Shown here piece by piece: positions 26,330 through 33,890 of a DNA stretch of 64,000 bases. Where the stretch lies: positions 248,001 through 312,000 of the forward strand of contig NZ_FSRQ01000002.1 in NCBI RefSeq assembly GCF_900143185.1, given 5' to 3'. Position 1 is the first letter of the stretch; each line of letters opens with the position of its first letter. The notes below the pieces were generated by a model. That model worked only from the letters and a program-made list of their open reading frames with translations, was not told where the DNA came from and searched no databases. Source of the stretch: Chryseobacterium scophthalmum (GTDB lineage Bacteria; Bacteroidota; Bacteroidia; Flavobacteriales; Weeksellaceae). The position numbers and the translations under genes are program-made.

Positions 26330-26428
26330 CCATAAAATTTAAATTACCTGTTGAAAATCAACAATTTATAAAGTTTTTCATAAAATTACTATCTAATCAA
26401 ATTATAGCTTTTTTTACAACTTGATAGC

Positions 26429-27994
26429 TTACATTTCGTCGACATTTTTATTTTTTTCCGCTAATGAAGAGATAAATTTTGATGGGGTAATTTTAGTTTT
26501 TTTAGTGAAGACTTTTGTAAAATAGCTATGTGAAGAAAAACCAGCCAAATCTGAGAGATGCGTAAGTTTGTATTTACTGCTTTCTGGGTTTTCATGAAGA
26601 TATTCGAGAATATATTTAATTCTTAAATCATTAATATATTCATTAAACGATTTACCCCGATGTTCTTTTAAAATACAGTTTATATATTTTGTATTCGTAT
26701 CCAAAATACTTACAAAAGTACTTTTTGTGAAGTTTTTAGCTGTAAAAGCTTTTCCTTTTTCAAACTTTTCCAGTTTTTTTAATAAATCTATTTTTGTTGC
26801 ATCTAATATTAAATGTGATTTTGGATCTTCGCAATCCGAAACAACTTCTTCGTCATTATTATCTTCTATTACATCAAAGCTTTCTTTCTTTTTATTCCTT
26901 TCAAGTTCTTTTATAATCTCTTCAAAATATATTTTTTGCTTTTTTCTTTTTCTCCTTTTAAACACCAAAACACCAACCGACAGAATAACAGCAAGTAAAA
27001 TAAAAATATATTTATATTCTTTTTGATGCTCCAGATTAATATCCTGTCTATTAATTTCCCCGTTAATAACTTTGATGCTTTCTTTTTTAGAATGATCTTT
27101 ACGTGTTACAAATTCAGCAAAAAGCACCTCTCTTTTTTCTGAAGTATCAATATTAAGCTTTAAACGCTGTTCTAATAAAACAGTTAATCTCTCGTCCATT
27201 TCACTTTTTCTGGCAATATCAATTGCTTTATCAAAATAATCTGCTGCACTTTTCTTATCTTTTTCTTTAGCCGCAATCACAGCTTTACACACGTAATATA
27301 TTTCTGACCTCCAATTAAACTCGTCAGAAAATTGCGAAATATCATATGTAGATTCAAAAGAAGAAATCTGTTTTTCAGCTTCTTCTACATTGCCTATTTT
27401 GAGGTAATCGAAAGCCAAATAACATCTTGAAAAGGCAAATTCAGAGATGGCAAATTGAGGGAAGTTTTTATCTGAGCTTTTTTGAGAATAATTATTACAG
27501 CGTACACGATATGGAATGGCTGCATCAAACTTTTTTTCATTTTCTAAAGAAATCGCCTTTAGTTTCAACGTCATTGCAGCTAAATAAGGATTATCTGATT
27601 TTTGAGCAGTTTTTTCTGCCTTACTCATATATTGAGTGGCTTTTTGCATAACCCCGGACTTATGATAAGACAGAGACAAATAATAACTGGCAATAAAACC
27701 TCCTTCTAATGAATGCTGCTCCAGGAATAAAGAATCAGCTTTTTTAGCATAGAAAATACTTTTACTAAAATTCCCTTTTAAATAATACCCAACAAAAAGG
27801 TAAAGATAGCTTTTAGAAGTTTCAGCATCAGTATTAGATGTCTTAAGCATTTTCTCACCCTCATTAATTATTTGTCCAGAACTTTTAAAAGATTTTTGGT
27901 AAATATCAAAGGTTGATTCAGATATGTTTATTTTGTTTTGCCCAAAACAGGTAACTGCAAACAAAAAGATTACAATTTTTAATACTTTCATCAT
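26429..27994 (-). CDS. TPR-membrane-AraC type transcriptional regulator
   Basis: About 521 residues. An N-terminal signal-like helix ends in CFGQNKINI, then helical TPR-like repeats at about residues 30-310, one transmembrane helix near 330-347 (YIFILLAVILSVGVLVF), a basic linker and a C-terminal AraC helix-turn-helix domain from about residue 410 (IKYILEYLHENPESSKYKLTHLSDLAGFSSHSYFTKVFTKKT). The sensor is outside or periplasmic and the DNA-binding domain cytoplasmic. The ATG at 27992-27994 follows an in-frame TTG. It lies 100 bp upstream of the cassette F operator and is a candidate regulator of the surface protein. Confidence 0.88.
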   Translation of the reverse strand: MMKVLKIVIFLFAVTCFGQNKINISESTFDIYQKSFKSSGQIINEGEKMLKTSNTDAETSKSYLYLFVGYYLKGNFSKSIFYAKKADSLFLEQHSLEGGFIASYYLSLSYHKSGVMQKATQYMSKAEKTAQKSDNPYLAAMTLKLKAISLENEKKFDAAIPYRVRCNNYSQKSSDKNFPQFAISEFAFSRCYLAFDYLKIGNVEEAEKQISSFESTYDISQFSDEFNWRSEIYYVCKAVIAAKEKDKKSAADYFDKAIDIARKSEMDERLTVLLEQRLKLNIDTSEKREVLFAEFVTRKDHSKKESIKVINGEINRQDINLEHQKEYKYIFILLAVILSVGVLVFKRRKRKKQKIYFEEIIKELERNKKKESFDVIEDNNDEEVVSDCEDPKSHLILDATKIDLLKKLEKFEKGKAFTAKNFTKSTFVSILDTNTKYINCILKEHRGKSFNEYINDLRIKYILEYLHENPESSKYKLTHLSDLAGFSSHSYFTKVFTKKTKITPSKFISSLAEKNKNVDEM

Positions 27995-28177
27995 CAATGC
28001 GTTTTTCTGAGTTAATTTTTAATACAGCCTGAATGAATATTAAATTTTTACTTTAACAATCAAAAACATATATAAAAAATACAGTCCCTTATTTTATTTT
28101 TAGAATAAGAATACGGTTCATAAAGTAACACAATAAAACTTATATTATGATAAAAATTGACCACACACTTACCACAT

Positions 28178-28202
28178 ATTATAACTTCTAAGAGGTTATA
28201 AT
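28178..28202. repeat. 25-bp palindrome in the spacer upstream of the AraC-type gene
   Basis: ATTATAAC, then TTCTAAGAG, then GTTATAAT: eight outer and three inner base pairs match. The 27995-28286 spacer has no gene; this palindrome, about 190 bp upstream of the AraC-type ATG, is the only clear element and may be an operator. Confidence 0.5.
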
Positions 28203-28286
28203 GCAATTTGTTGTTAAAAAAAATCATTTTATTACCATTACAGAAAAAACATTCGTTTTCAAATTGAATATAAACTGAAAAAAAAT

Positions 28287-28323
28287 AAAAAGCCCTTCAC
28301 TGATAATCAGGAAGGGCTTTTAA
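28287..28323 (-). terminator. Terminator of the two-component operon
   Basis: A perfect stem AAAAGCCCTTC/GAAGGGCTTTT with a 12-nt loop directly after the response-regulator stop; in the minus direction it is followed by TTTATTTTTTTT. Confidence 0.85.
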
Positions 28324-28348
28324 AATAATTCGTTATTTATACATTAAA

Positions 28349-28993
28349 TCAACATAAGTTATGTTTCATCGCAAAAAGTACGAGACCCACTCTATTTTTG
28401 ATATCTAATTTAATAAAAACAGAATCTCTGTAACCATCGATTGTTTTAGGACTTACAAACATTTTGTCTGCAATTTCTTTATAGGTAAGTTCTGTACAAG
28501 CCCATTTGATAAAATCTATTTCTCTGCCTTTTAATTCTGAAAGTAAAGATGCGATTTTAGTATCTTCAGCTTTTACTTGTAATAGCTTCTGAGCAACAAA
28601 ATCGGTGTAAAAACTTCCTTTTTCAAATACGGTATCAATTGCCTGAAAAAGTATCGAAGGCTGCATATCTTTCAATAAATATCCTTTTGCTCCGGCTTTC
28701 AGCATTTTGATCAGTATTTTTTCGTCATCTTCCATCGTCAATGCAATTACTTTGATATCAGGATAATGTTCTGAAAGCCATTCTGTGGTTTCAATCCCGT
28801 TTTTAAAAGGCATATTGATATCCATCAAAACTACAGCAGGTAGTTCTGGAGCTTTTTCAAGAGCTTCAATAAAATCTTCCCCATTCGGATGATTCATAAT
28901 CACACGATACTGAGGATTTTCTACAATCATGTTTTCTAACGCTTTTGACATTAAAGTGTGATCATCAACAACGGCTATCGGAATTGTTTTCAT
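28349..28993 (-). CDS. Response regulator, NarL/LuxR family
   Basis: A 214-residue regulator. The receiver domain has acidic residues at 10-11 and the phospho-accepting Asp at 58 (VVLMDINMP), Thr in ALTMED and Lys in YLLKDMQ. The C-terminal LuxR-type helix-turn-helix is GREIDFIKWACTELTYKEIA with SPKTIDGYRDSVF. Such regulators bind roughly 20-bp inverted repeats as dimers. It overlaps the kinase gene by 1 bp and is the last gene of a four-gene operon. Confidence 0.95.
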   Translation of the reverse strand: MKTIPIAVVDDHTLMSKALENMIVENPQYRVIMNHPNGEDFIEALEKAPELPAVVLMDINMPFKNGIETTEWLSEHYPDIKVIALTMEDDEKILIKMLKAGAKGYLLKDMQPSILFQAIDTVFEKGSFYTDFVAQKLLQVKAEDTKIASLLSELKGREIDFIKWACTELTYKEIADKMFVSPKTIDGYRDSVFIKLDIKNRVGLVLFAMKHNLC

Positions 28994-29760
28994 TATAGGT
29001 TTTTGTAATAGGTTATTGAAGTTTGAGTTCCTTTATCAGGTTCAGATTGAATGGAAAATTCTGCATGAATAATTTTTGCTCTCAATTCCATATTTTTTAA
29101 TCCGGAACCATCTTTTTTAAGGTTTGTATTAAACCCTTTTCCGTTATCAGAAATCAGAATGTCTAATTTCTCGTGGTCATCTTCAATTTTTATAGAAACA
29201 TTTTTCGCTTTAGAATGCTTCAAGATATTGTTTATACTTTCCTGAATAATTCTGAAAAGAATCAAACCATGTTTTGGCATAATATCAATATCATGCTTTT
29301 GCGTGATCAGCTCTATTTTGAGCAGTCTTAATTTCTGGATTTTACTGATTTCTCTTTCCAAAGACTCTATTAATCCGAAATGAATTACCTGCTCTGTAAT
29401 CAATGTCTTCGACAAATCACGGATATCCTGAATACATTCCCCTAACAATTCGTTTAATTCTACCAATTCTTCCTTTTCGGAGTCTCTCATTTTAGCAATC
29501 AATTGGTTTTGCCTTAAACGGACGACAGAAAGTTTTTGACCTAAATCATCATGCAATTCCTGACCAATATAATTTAAGGTCTGCTCTTTCATTTCGATTT
29601 GAGATGTTGCCAATTCTTTTTCAAACCGCATATCTTTTTCTTTCTGAGCAATCAATAATCTTGTTTTCTTTTGAATGAAAATCACGTAAACGAAAATCAT
29701 CGTTAATACGATAATCAATAAAGTAAATGTAAATATTATGACCAATTTGTTTTCTTCCAT
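28993..29760 (-). CDS. Sensor histidine kinase, HisKA_3 (NarX/DesK-like) type
   Basis: A 255-residue kinase with one N-terminal transmembrane helix (about residues 6-29) and no extracellular sensor domain. The phospho-accepting His is at residue 70 in ELHDDLGQKLS. The ATPase domain has ESINNILKHSKAKNV (N box) and ISDNGKGFN (G1). It should phosphorylate the next-door response regulator. With no sensor of its own, the signal may come through the membrane protein or lipoprotein encoded upstream. Confidence 0.94.
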   Translation of the reverse strand: MEENKLVIIFTFTLLIIVLTMIFVYVIFIQKKTRLLIAQKEKDMRFEKELATSQIEMKEQTLNYIGQELHDDLGQKLSVVRLRQNQLIAKMRDSEKEELVELNELLGECIQDIRDLSKTLITEQVIHFGLIESLEREISKIQKLRLLKIELITQKHDIDIMPKHGLILFRIIQESINNILKHSKAKNVSIKIEDDHEKLDILISDNGKGFNTNLKKDGSGLKNMELRAKIIHAEFSIQSEPDKGTQTSITYYKNL

Positions 29761-29769
29761 ACTTTACAT

Positions 29770-30417
29770 TCAGGTTTGTCTAAACTTATCGGGTTTATTC
29801 CAAAATAATCCAAAAACAAGAACCCCGTTATTAATAAGGTTTAAAAGAAATAATATAAAAAAATAAAGCTCTGGTGAAACTTTTGTTCTGAAATAAAAGA
29901 TAGGGATAATTCCGATATAATAAATAAGCGAACTTACCGAAATCCAAAACGGAAGATAATTCTTAATCTCAAATATTTTATCCGAGTTAAAAGTTTGATA
30001 TAAAAACAAAATAATTGAAAATGTAAGCAGTAGCAGATTCACATACAACATATTGAAAGAAAATCTGCCTAAAAAGTTCTCTTCAAAGTATAACATACAA
30101 AATACGTTCACTAAAAAGATAACCATTATAACAGTCTGAATGTTTTTAAGCAGCTTAGAATCAAACAATTGGTAATAATATAATAAATAAAGAAAAAAGA
30201 CAACAGAACCGCCAATGACGTAGAACGTATCTGTTGCCATTTTTATAAACTTAAAATAGAAGTAGCAGAAAAAATCTAATAATGAAAATATGACAAAGCC
30301 TGCAAAGAAAAACAAGTTTACTTTTTCGATTTTTTTATAATTTATAAAAATCAAAATCAAGACTCCCATCAAAATTATCATGGATACTTGCTTACCAATT
30401 TCTACATCCCAAACCAT
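29770..30417 (-). CDS. Polytopic membrane protein of a two-component operon
   Basis: A 215-residue hydrophobic protein with about seven transmembrane segments and short loops (for example ILMGVLILIFINYKK, FFFAGFVIFSLLDFFCYFYF). I do not recognise a family. It lies 9 bp upstream of the kinase gene, so it may act as the sensor or a partner of the kinase, which itself lacks a sensor domain. This is inference from context. Confidence 0.7.
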   Translation of the reverse strand: MVWDVEIGKQVSMIILMGVLILIFINYKKIEKVNLFFFAGFVIFSLLDFFCYFYFKFIKMATDTFYVIGGSVVFFLYLLYYYQLFDSKLLKNIQTVIMVIFLVNVFCMLYFEENFLGRFSFNMLYVNLLLLTFSIILFLYQTFNSDKIFEIKNYLPFWISVSSLIYYIGIIPIFYFRTKVSPELYFFILFLLNLINNGVLVFGLFWNKPDKFRQT

Positions 30418-30428
30418 TTTGTAATTAT

Positions 30429-30986
30429 TTAGTTCATCGTCTCTACAAATGCATTGGGTGGTGGTGCAAGATTCGTCATATTCATAGGCTGAATCGATTC
30501 TATATCTGCATTTTCATCTGCCACACCTCTTCTTTTCTGTCTATTTTCAGAGTTCTGCGTTTTAGTTGTTGGCATTAAAAAAACCGTTTGATATCCCGCA
30601 TATTCAGGTTTAGCCATTTTATTTGTGGGATGATTCGCCGGATATTTCCCCATATAGATTCTAATTCCCACATTTTGCAAGTTTTTTTCCTTCGCATTTT
30701 CTTTTACATATTTAATGTAGCCTTCCATTTCTTCAATAGAAAACCAATACCATCGAGAATCTGGGTTTCCGTTTCGTGATTGCATAAGAACTTTATTATT
30801 GGTCGCAGAATATTCATCAAAAAGAACCCTCGCTTCTTCATGAGTAATCAGTTTCTTTTTATAACTGTCATCAACAGGAGGTTCTGGTGGTGGTGGAGTA
30901 CAACGAATAACACTCAATAAAAAAACAGTTGAAAAAAGTACGCTCAAAAACGAACTTAAATCCTTAAACAAAATTGAAGTTTTCAT
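30429..30986 (-). CDS. Lipoprotein, first gene of the two-component operon
   Basis: A 185-residue protein with a hydrophobic segment ending in a lipobox-like LLSVIRC (Cys about residue 29), followed by a Pro-rich linker TPPPPEPPVDD and a soluble domain with FDEYSATNN, WYWFSIEEMEGYIKYVK and GIRIYMGKYP. I do not recognise a named family. Probable outer-membrane or periplasmic lipoprotein co-transcribed with the membrane protein and kinase genes. Confidence 0.75.
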   Translation of the reverse strand: MKTSILFKDLSSFLSVLFSTVFLLSVIRCTPPPPEPPVDDSYKKKLITHEEARVLFDEYSATNNKVLMQSRNGNPDSRWYWFSIEEMEGYIKYVKENAKEKNLQNVGIRIYMGKYPANHPTNKMAKPEYAGYQTVFLMPTTKTQNSENRQKRRGVADENADIESIQPMNMTNLAPPPNAFVETMN

Positions 30987-31221
30987 CTTTTATAATTTAT
31001 AAGGTTATGTAACAAAAGTAGTTATAAGCCCAATTACAAAAAAGAGGAAAAACACTCTTTTTTATATTGATCTAAATTTTGAATAATACATAATATAAAG
31101 TTAGTTGAAATCTCGTTCAAAAGAAGAGATAAATTCAGATAATAATTCACTGAATTTTTAGAATTAAATTGAATTTGAAATAAAAGAGAATCTTGAATTT
31201 TTGCTTTAACAAAAAGTATAT

Positions 31222-31260
31222 AAAACAAAAAAGACTGTTAATCAATGATTAACAGTCTTT
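31222..31260 (-). terminator. Terminator of the tRNA transcript
   Basis: AAAGACTGTTAATCA (31230-31244) pairs perfectly with TGATTAACAGTCTTT (31246-31260); TTTTGTTTTA follows in the minus direction, directly downstream of the tRNA cluster. Confidence 0.85.
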
Positions 31261-31265
31261 CTATG

Positions 31266-31347
31266 TACCCCAGACGGGACTTGAACCCGTACATCCGAAG
31301 ATACAGGATTTTAAGTCCTGCGTGTCTACCAATTCCACCACCAGGGC
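31266..31347 (-). tRNA. tRNA-Leu (anticodon TAA)
   Basis: 82 nt. The 5' acceptor strand GCCCTGG pairs with CTGGGGT using wobbles; anticodon loop ACTTAAAAT holds TAA; a long variable arm and the T-arm GGGTTCAAGTCCC are present. No CCA is encoded. Confidence 0.95.
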
Positions 31348-31355
31348 GTGATGTG

Positions 31356-31428
31356 AGCGAAAAACGGGACTCGAACCCGCGACCCCAACCTTGGCAAGGT
31401 TGTGCTCTACCAGCTGAGCTATTTTCGC
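31356..31428 (-). tRNA. tRNA-Gly (anticodon GCC)
   Basis: 73 nt. Acceptor GCGAAAA pairs with TTTTCGC, D-arm GCTCAGCTGGTAGAGC, anticodon stem AACCT-TGCCAAG-GTT with GCC, T-arm CGGGTTCGAGTCCCG. No CCA encoded. Confidence 0.97.
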
Positions 31429-31438
31429 AATAAAGTAG

Positions 31439-31520
31439 TGCGGATGAAGGGACTCGAACCCCCACGCCTCACGGCACCAGATCCTAAGTCTGGCGTGGCT
31501 ACCAATTACACCACATCCGC
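31439..31520 (-). tRNA. tRNA-Leu (anticodon TAG)
   Basis: 82 nt. Acceptor GCGGATG pairs perfectly with CATCCGC; anticodon loop ACTTAGGAT holds TAG; long variable arm TGCCGTGAGGCGT; T-arm GGGGTTCGAGTCCCT. First tRNA of the three-gene transcript. Confidence 0.96.
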
Positions 31521-31566
31521 ATTATTATTGAGTTATTTTAAAGAACTTGTTTCGTTTTTGTGAGTG

Positions 31567-31597
31567 CAAATATAGGGCAATTTTCTTTACTTCCAAA
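31567..31597 (-). promoter_or_regulatory. Promoter of the tRNA cluster
   Basis: Consensus Bacteroidetes promoter on the minus strand: TTTG (31594-31597), 19 bp, TATATTTG (31567-31574), about 45 bp upstream of the first tRNA. Confidence 0.85.
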
Positions 31598-31693
31598 CCT
31601 TTTTGAAAAAAAAATTAATTTTTTGTAAAATTTATTTCCGTGTTGCTTTATTACATTTCAATTTACTACTTTTACAAAGTTAATATTTACGAT

Positions 31694-32071
31694 ATGGAAT
31701 TACAAGGAACAGTAAAGAAAATCACTGATGTTCAAACATTTGCGAGTGGTTTCCAAAAAAGAGAAATGGTTATTCTTACACAAGAGCAATATCCACAGCC
31801 AATCAACATCGAATTTTTACAGGATAAAATAAATTTGCTGGATTCTTTGAAAGAAGGAGAAAATGTAAAAGTAGGCATCAACATCAGAGGTAGAGAATGG
31901 GTTTCACCACAGGGAGAAACTAAGTATTTCAACTCTATTACAGGATGGAGAGTAGAAAAAGTTTTGGATAATGGTTCTGAACCTACCCAAGCTTCTCCGT
32001 CTCACTCTGCAGCTCCGGTTTCAAATGACAACCCTTTTGCTGGTGACGATGATGATGATTTACCTTTTTAA
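31694..32071 (+). CDS. DUF3127 protein with SSB-like acidic tail
   Basis: A 125-residue protein starting MELQGTVKKITDVQTFASGFQKREMVI, a DUF3127 domain with an OB-fold-like pattern. The C-terminus is a Ser/Pro linker followed by NPFAGDDDDDLPF, which closely resembles the acidic DDDIPF-type tip of single-stranded-DNA-binding protein, the docking site for replication and repair proteins. A role around ssDNA is therefore plausible. The ATG at 31694 is used; upstream in-frame codons are in the promoter region. Confidence 0.88.
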   Translation: MELQGTVKKITDVQTFASGFQKREMVILTQEQYPQPINIEFLQDKINLLDSLKEGENVKVGINIRGREWVSPQGETKYFNSITGWRVEKVLDNGSEPTQASPSHSAAPVSNDNPFAGDDDDDLPF

Positions 32072-32130
32072 TCAGAAATAAAATCAAATACTAATCCTGC
32101 TTTTTGAAAAGTGGGATTTTTTTTCTCATA

Positions 32131-32784
32131 ATGGTTCGATTAGACGAAAACGAAATATCATTTCCCGATCCTGCACAGTATGACGGTCACGAAGGCATCA
32201 TCGCTTTCGGTGGTGATCTGTCTGTAGAAAGAATCTGGTTTGCTTATCAGAATGGTATTTTCCCTTGGTTTAATCCCGGTGAGGAAATTCTTTGGTGGTG
32301 TCCTGATCCCAGATTTGTGCTTTTTCCTGATGAGTTGAAAGTTTCGAAATCAATGAGAAAAATTTTAGATAAAAAAGTTTTTACCATTACCGAAAACCAG
32401 AACTTCAGAGAAGTGATAAAAAACTGTCGCGAAATCAACCGTAAAGGGCAGGAAGGAACCTGGCTTTCTGATGAACTGATGGAAACTTTTAATACACTTC
32501 ACCGTTATGGGCTTGCCCGAAGCGTAGAAGTCTGGCAAAATAATGAGCTCGTTGGCGGACTTTACGGCATACTAATCGGGAAAGTTTTTTGTGGTGAAAG
32601 TATGTTTGCAAAGGTGAGCAATGCTTCCAAAGCAGGATTTATTCATTTTATAGAAACCCACCAAAACGATCTTGAACTGATTGACTGCCAATCTCACACC
32701 GAACATCTGGAAAGTCTGGGTGCGAGAATGATTCCTAAAGAAGATTTTTTAAAAATTTTACACCAAAACAATGAACGCAGATAA
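32131..32784 (+). CDS. aat: Leucyl/phenylalanyl-tRNA--protein transferase
   Basis: About 217 residues. The enzyme adds Leu or Phe to proteins with N-terminal Arg or Lys, marking them for ClpAP/ClpS degradation (N-degron pathway). Family hallmarks are FPDPAQY, YQNGIFPWFNPGEEILWWCPDPR, WLSDELMETFNTLHRYGLARSVEVW and GLYGILIGKVFCGESMF, with DCQSHTEHLESLGA near the end. The ATG at 32131 is chosen over an upstream TTG. It overlaps the next gene by 14 bp. Confidence 0.96.
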   Translation: MVRLDENEISFPDPAQYDGHEGIIAFGGDLSVERIWFAYQNGIFPWFNPGEEILWWCPDPRFVLFPDELKVSKSMRKILDKKVFTITENQNFREVIKNCREINRKGQEGTWLSDELMETFNTLHRYGLARSVEVWQNNELVGGLYGILIGKVFCGESMFAKVSNASKAGFIHFIETHQNDLELIDCQSHTEHLESLGARMIPKEDFLKILHQNNERR

Positions 32785-33655
32785 AGAAAAATGGCTTCTT
32801 CTGATTTTACTAAGTGCCATTTGGGGCTCTTCATTTATTTTAATTAAAAAATCCTTAGAACATTTCAGCCCTTATCAGGTGGGAGCTTTAAGAGTTTTAA
32901 TTGCCGGAATCATCTTAATGCCCGTCGCTATTTCAAAGTACAAACTTTTCCCTAAGAAACATTTGAAATGGCTAATTTTAGCAGCTTTTACAGGGAATTT
33001 CGTCCCAATGTTCTTATTTCCTATTGCCGAAACAGAAATCAGCAGCAGCATCGCAGGAATCATCAATTCTATGATGCCTATTTTTGTCATTATTGTAGGC
33101 GCATTAGTTTGGAAATTTGAAACCACAAGAAGACAGATGACCGGAGTTTTTATAAGCTTTACCGGAGTTTGTTTGCTTGCTTTTGGGGGAGACGATAATA
33201 CTCAGTTTAAATTATTCCCTATACTTTTGCTTCTTTTGGCAACATTATGTTACGCAATGAGTACAACAACCGTAAAATCAAAGTTAATGGATGTATCATC
33301 CACTATTTTATCGGCATTTGTATTTTCTTTCGTTTTATTTTTACCTTCAGTAATTGCTTTACTTTCCACAGGTTTTGTTTCCGAATTCACTTTCAGCAAA
33401 GAAAGTATGATCGGATTAGGATTTGTAAGCTTACTCTCTGTTTTCGGAACCGGATTGGCGATGATGATGAATTATCGATTATTGAAAGTATCCACTCCAC
33501 TTTTTGCATCCACCGTTACTTTGCTGATGCCGATTGTTGCTATTATTTGGGGCGTTTTAGACGGTGAAAAACTAACGACTTTGCAATTGGCAGGAACAAG
33601 TATCATTATTGCCGGTTTAATCTTTTTAAGAGCCAAAACAACGGTGAAAAAATAG
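32771..33655 (+). CDS. EamA/DMT-family transporter
   Basis: A 294-residue membrane protein with about ten transmembrane helices arranged as two EamA repeats; it opens LLLILLSAIWGSSFILIKKSL, the typical first-helix motif (WGSSF). Substrate unknown; the family exports metabolites and amino acids. Its start overlaps aat, suggesting coupled translation. Confidence 0.92.
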   Translation: MNADKEKWLLLILLSAIWGSSFILIKKSLEHFSPYQVGALRVLIAGIILMPVAISKYKLFPKKHLKWLILAAFTGNFVPMFLFPIAETEISSSIAGIINSMMPIFVIIVGALVWKFETTRRQMTGVFISFTGVCLLAFGGDDNTQFKLFPILLLLLATLCYAMSTTTVKSKLMDVSSTILSAFVFSFVLFLPSVIALLSTGFVSEFTFSKESMIGLGFVSLLSVFGTGLAMMMNYRLLKVSTPLFASTVTLLMPIVAIIWGVLDGEKLTTLQLAGTSIIIAGLIFLRAKTTVKK

Positions 33656-33698
33656 CCGATATAACTTTCCTATTGCTCATTTAATCTTTAAAATTAAT

Positions 33699-33776
33699 TT
33701 AACGCAAAGTCCGCAAAGTTTTTTTTCGCTGTTGAAAATATTTTTCGTTCGCAAAGACGTTTCACTCAGCAAAGAA
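33699..33776. repeat. Interspersed AACGCAAAG repeat, copy 1
   Basis: AACGCAAAGTCCGCAAAGTT, then TTCGCAAAGACGTTTCACTC and AGCAAAG. Close relatives occur at 52110-52150 and 52674-52745, always in spacers. Confidence 0.7.
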
Positions 33777-33786
33777 AGAAGATTCA

Positions 33787-33820
33787 AAAAAAAATCCCGC
33801 ATTACTGCAGGATTTCTTAT
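33787..33820. terminator. Bidirectional terminator between EamA and TPR genes
   Basis: AAATCC-GCA pairs with TGC-GGATTT (33792-33815, one bulge). In the minus direction it is followed by nine T residues. Confidence 0.75.
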
Positions 33821-33890
33821 TTTAAGTAAACGTTAAAAATTGGCTTCAGGAAATTTCAAAACTTCTAACTTCCATCATCCAACATCAAGC

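Noticed and set aside
31034..31228. 64-codon minus-strand frame between the tRNAs and the lipoprotein gene
   Set aside because: It lies downstream of the tRNA terminator in AT-rich sequence, with no promoter and no family resemblance.
31238..31465. Open frames on both strands across the tRNA cluster (62-75 codons)
   Set aside because: They run through three clear tRNA genes; such frames are a well-known artefact of tRNA sequence.
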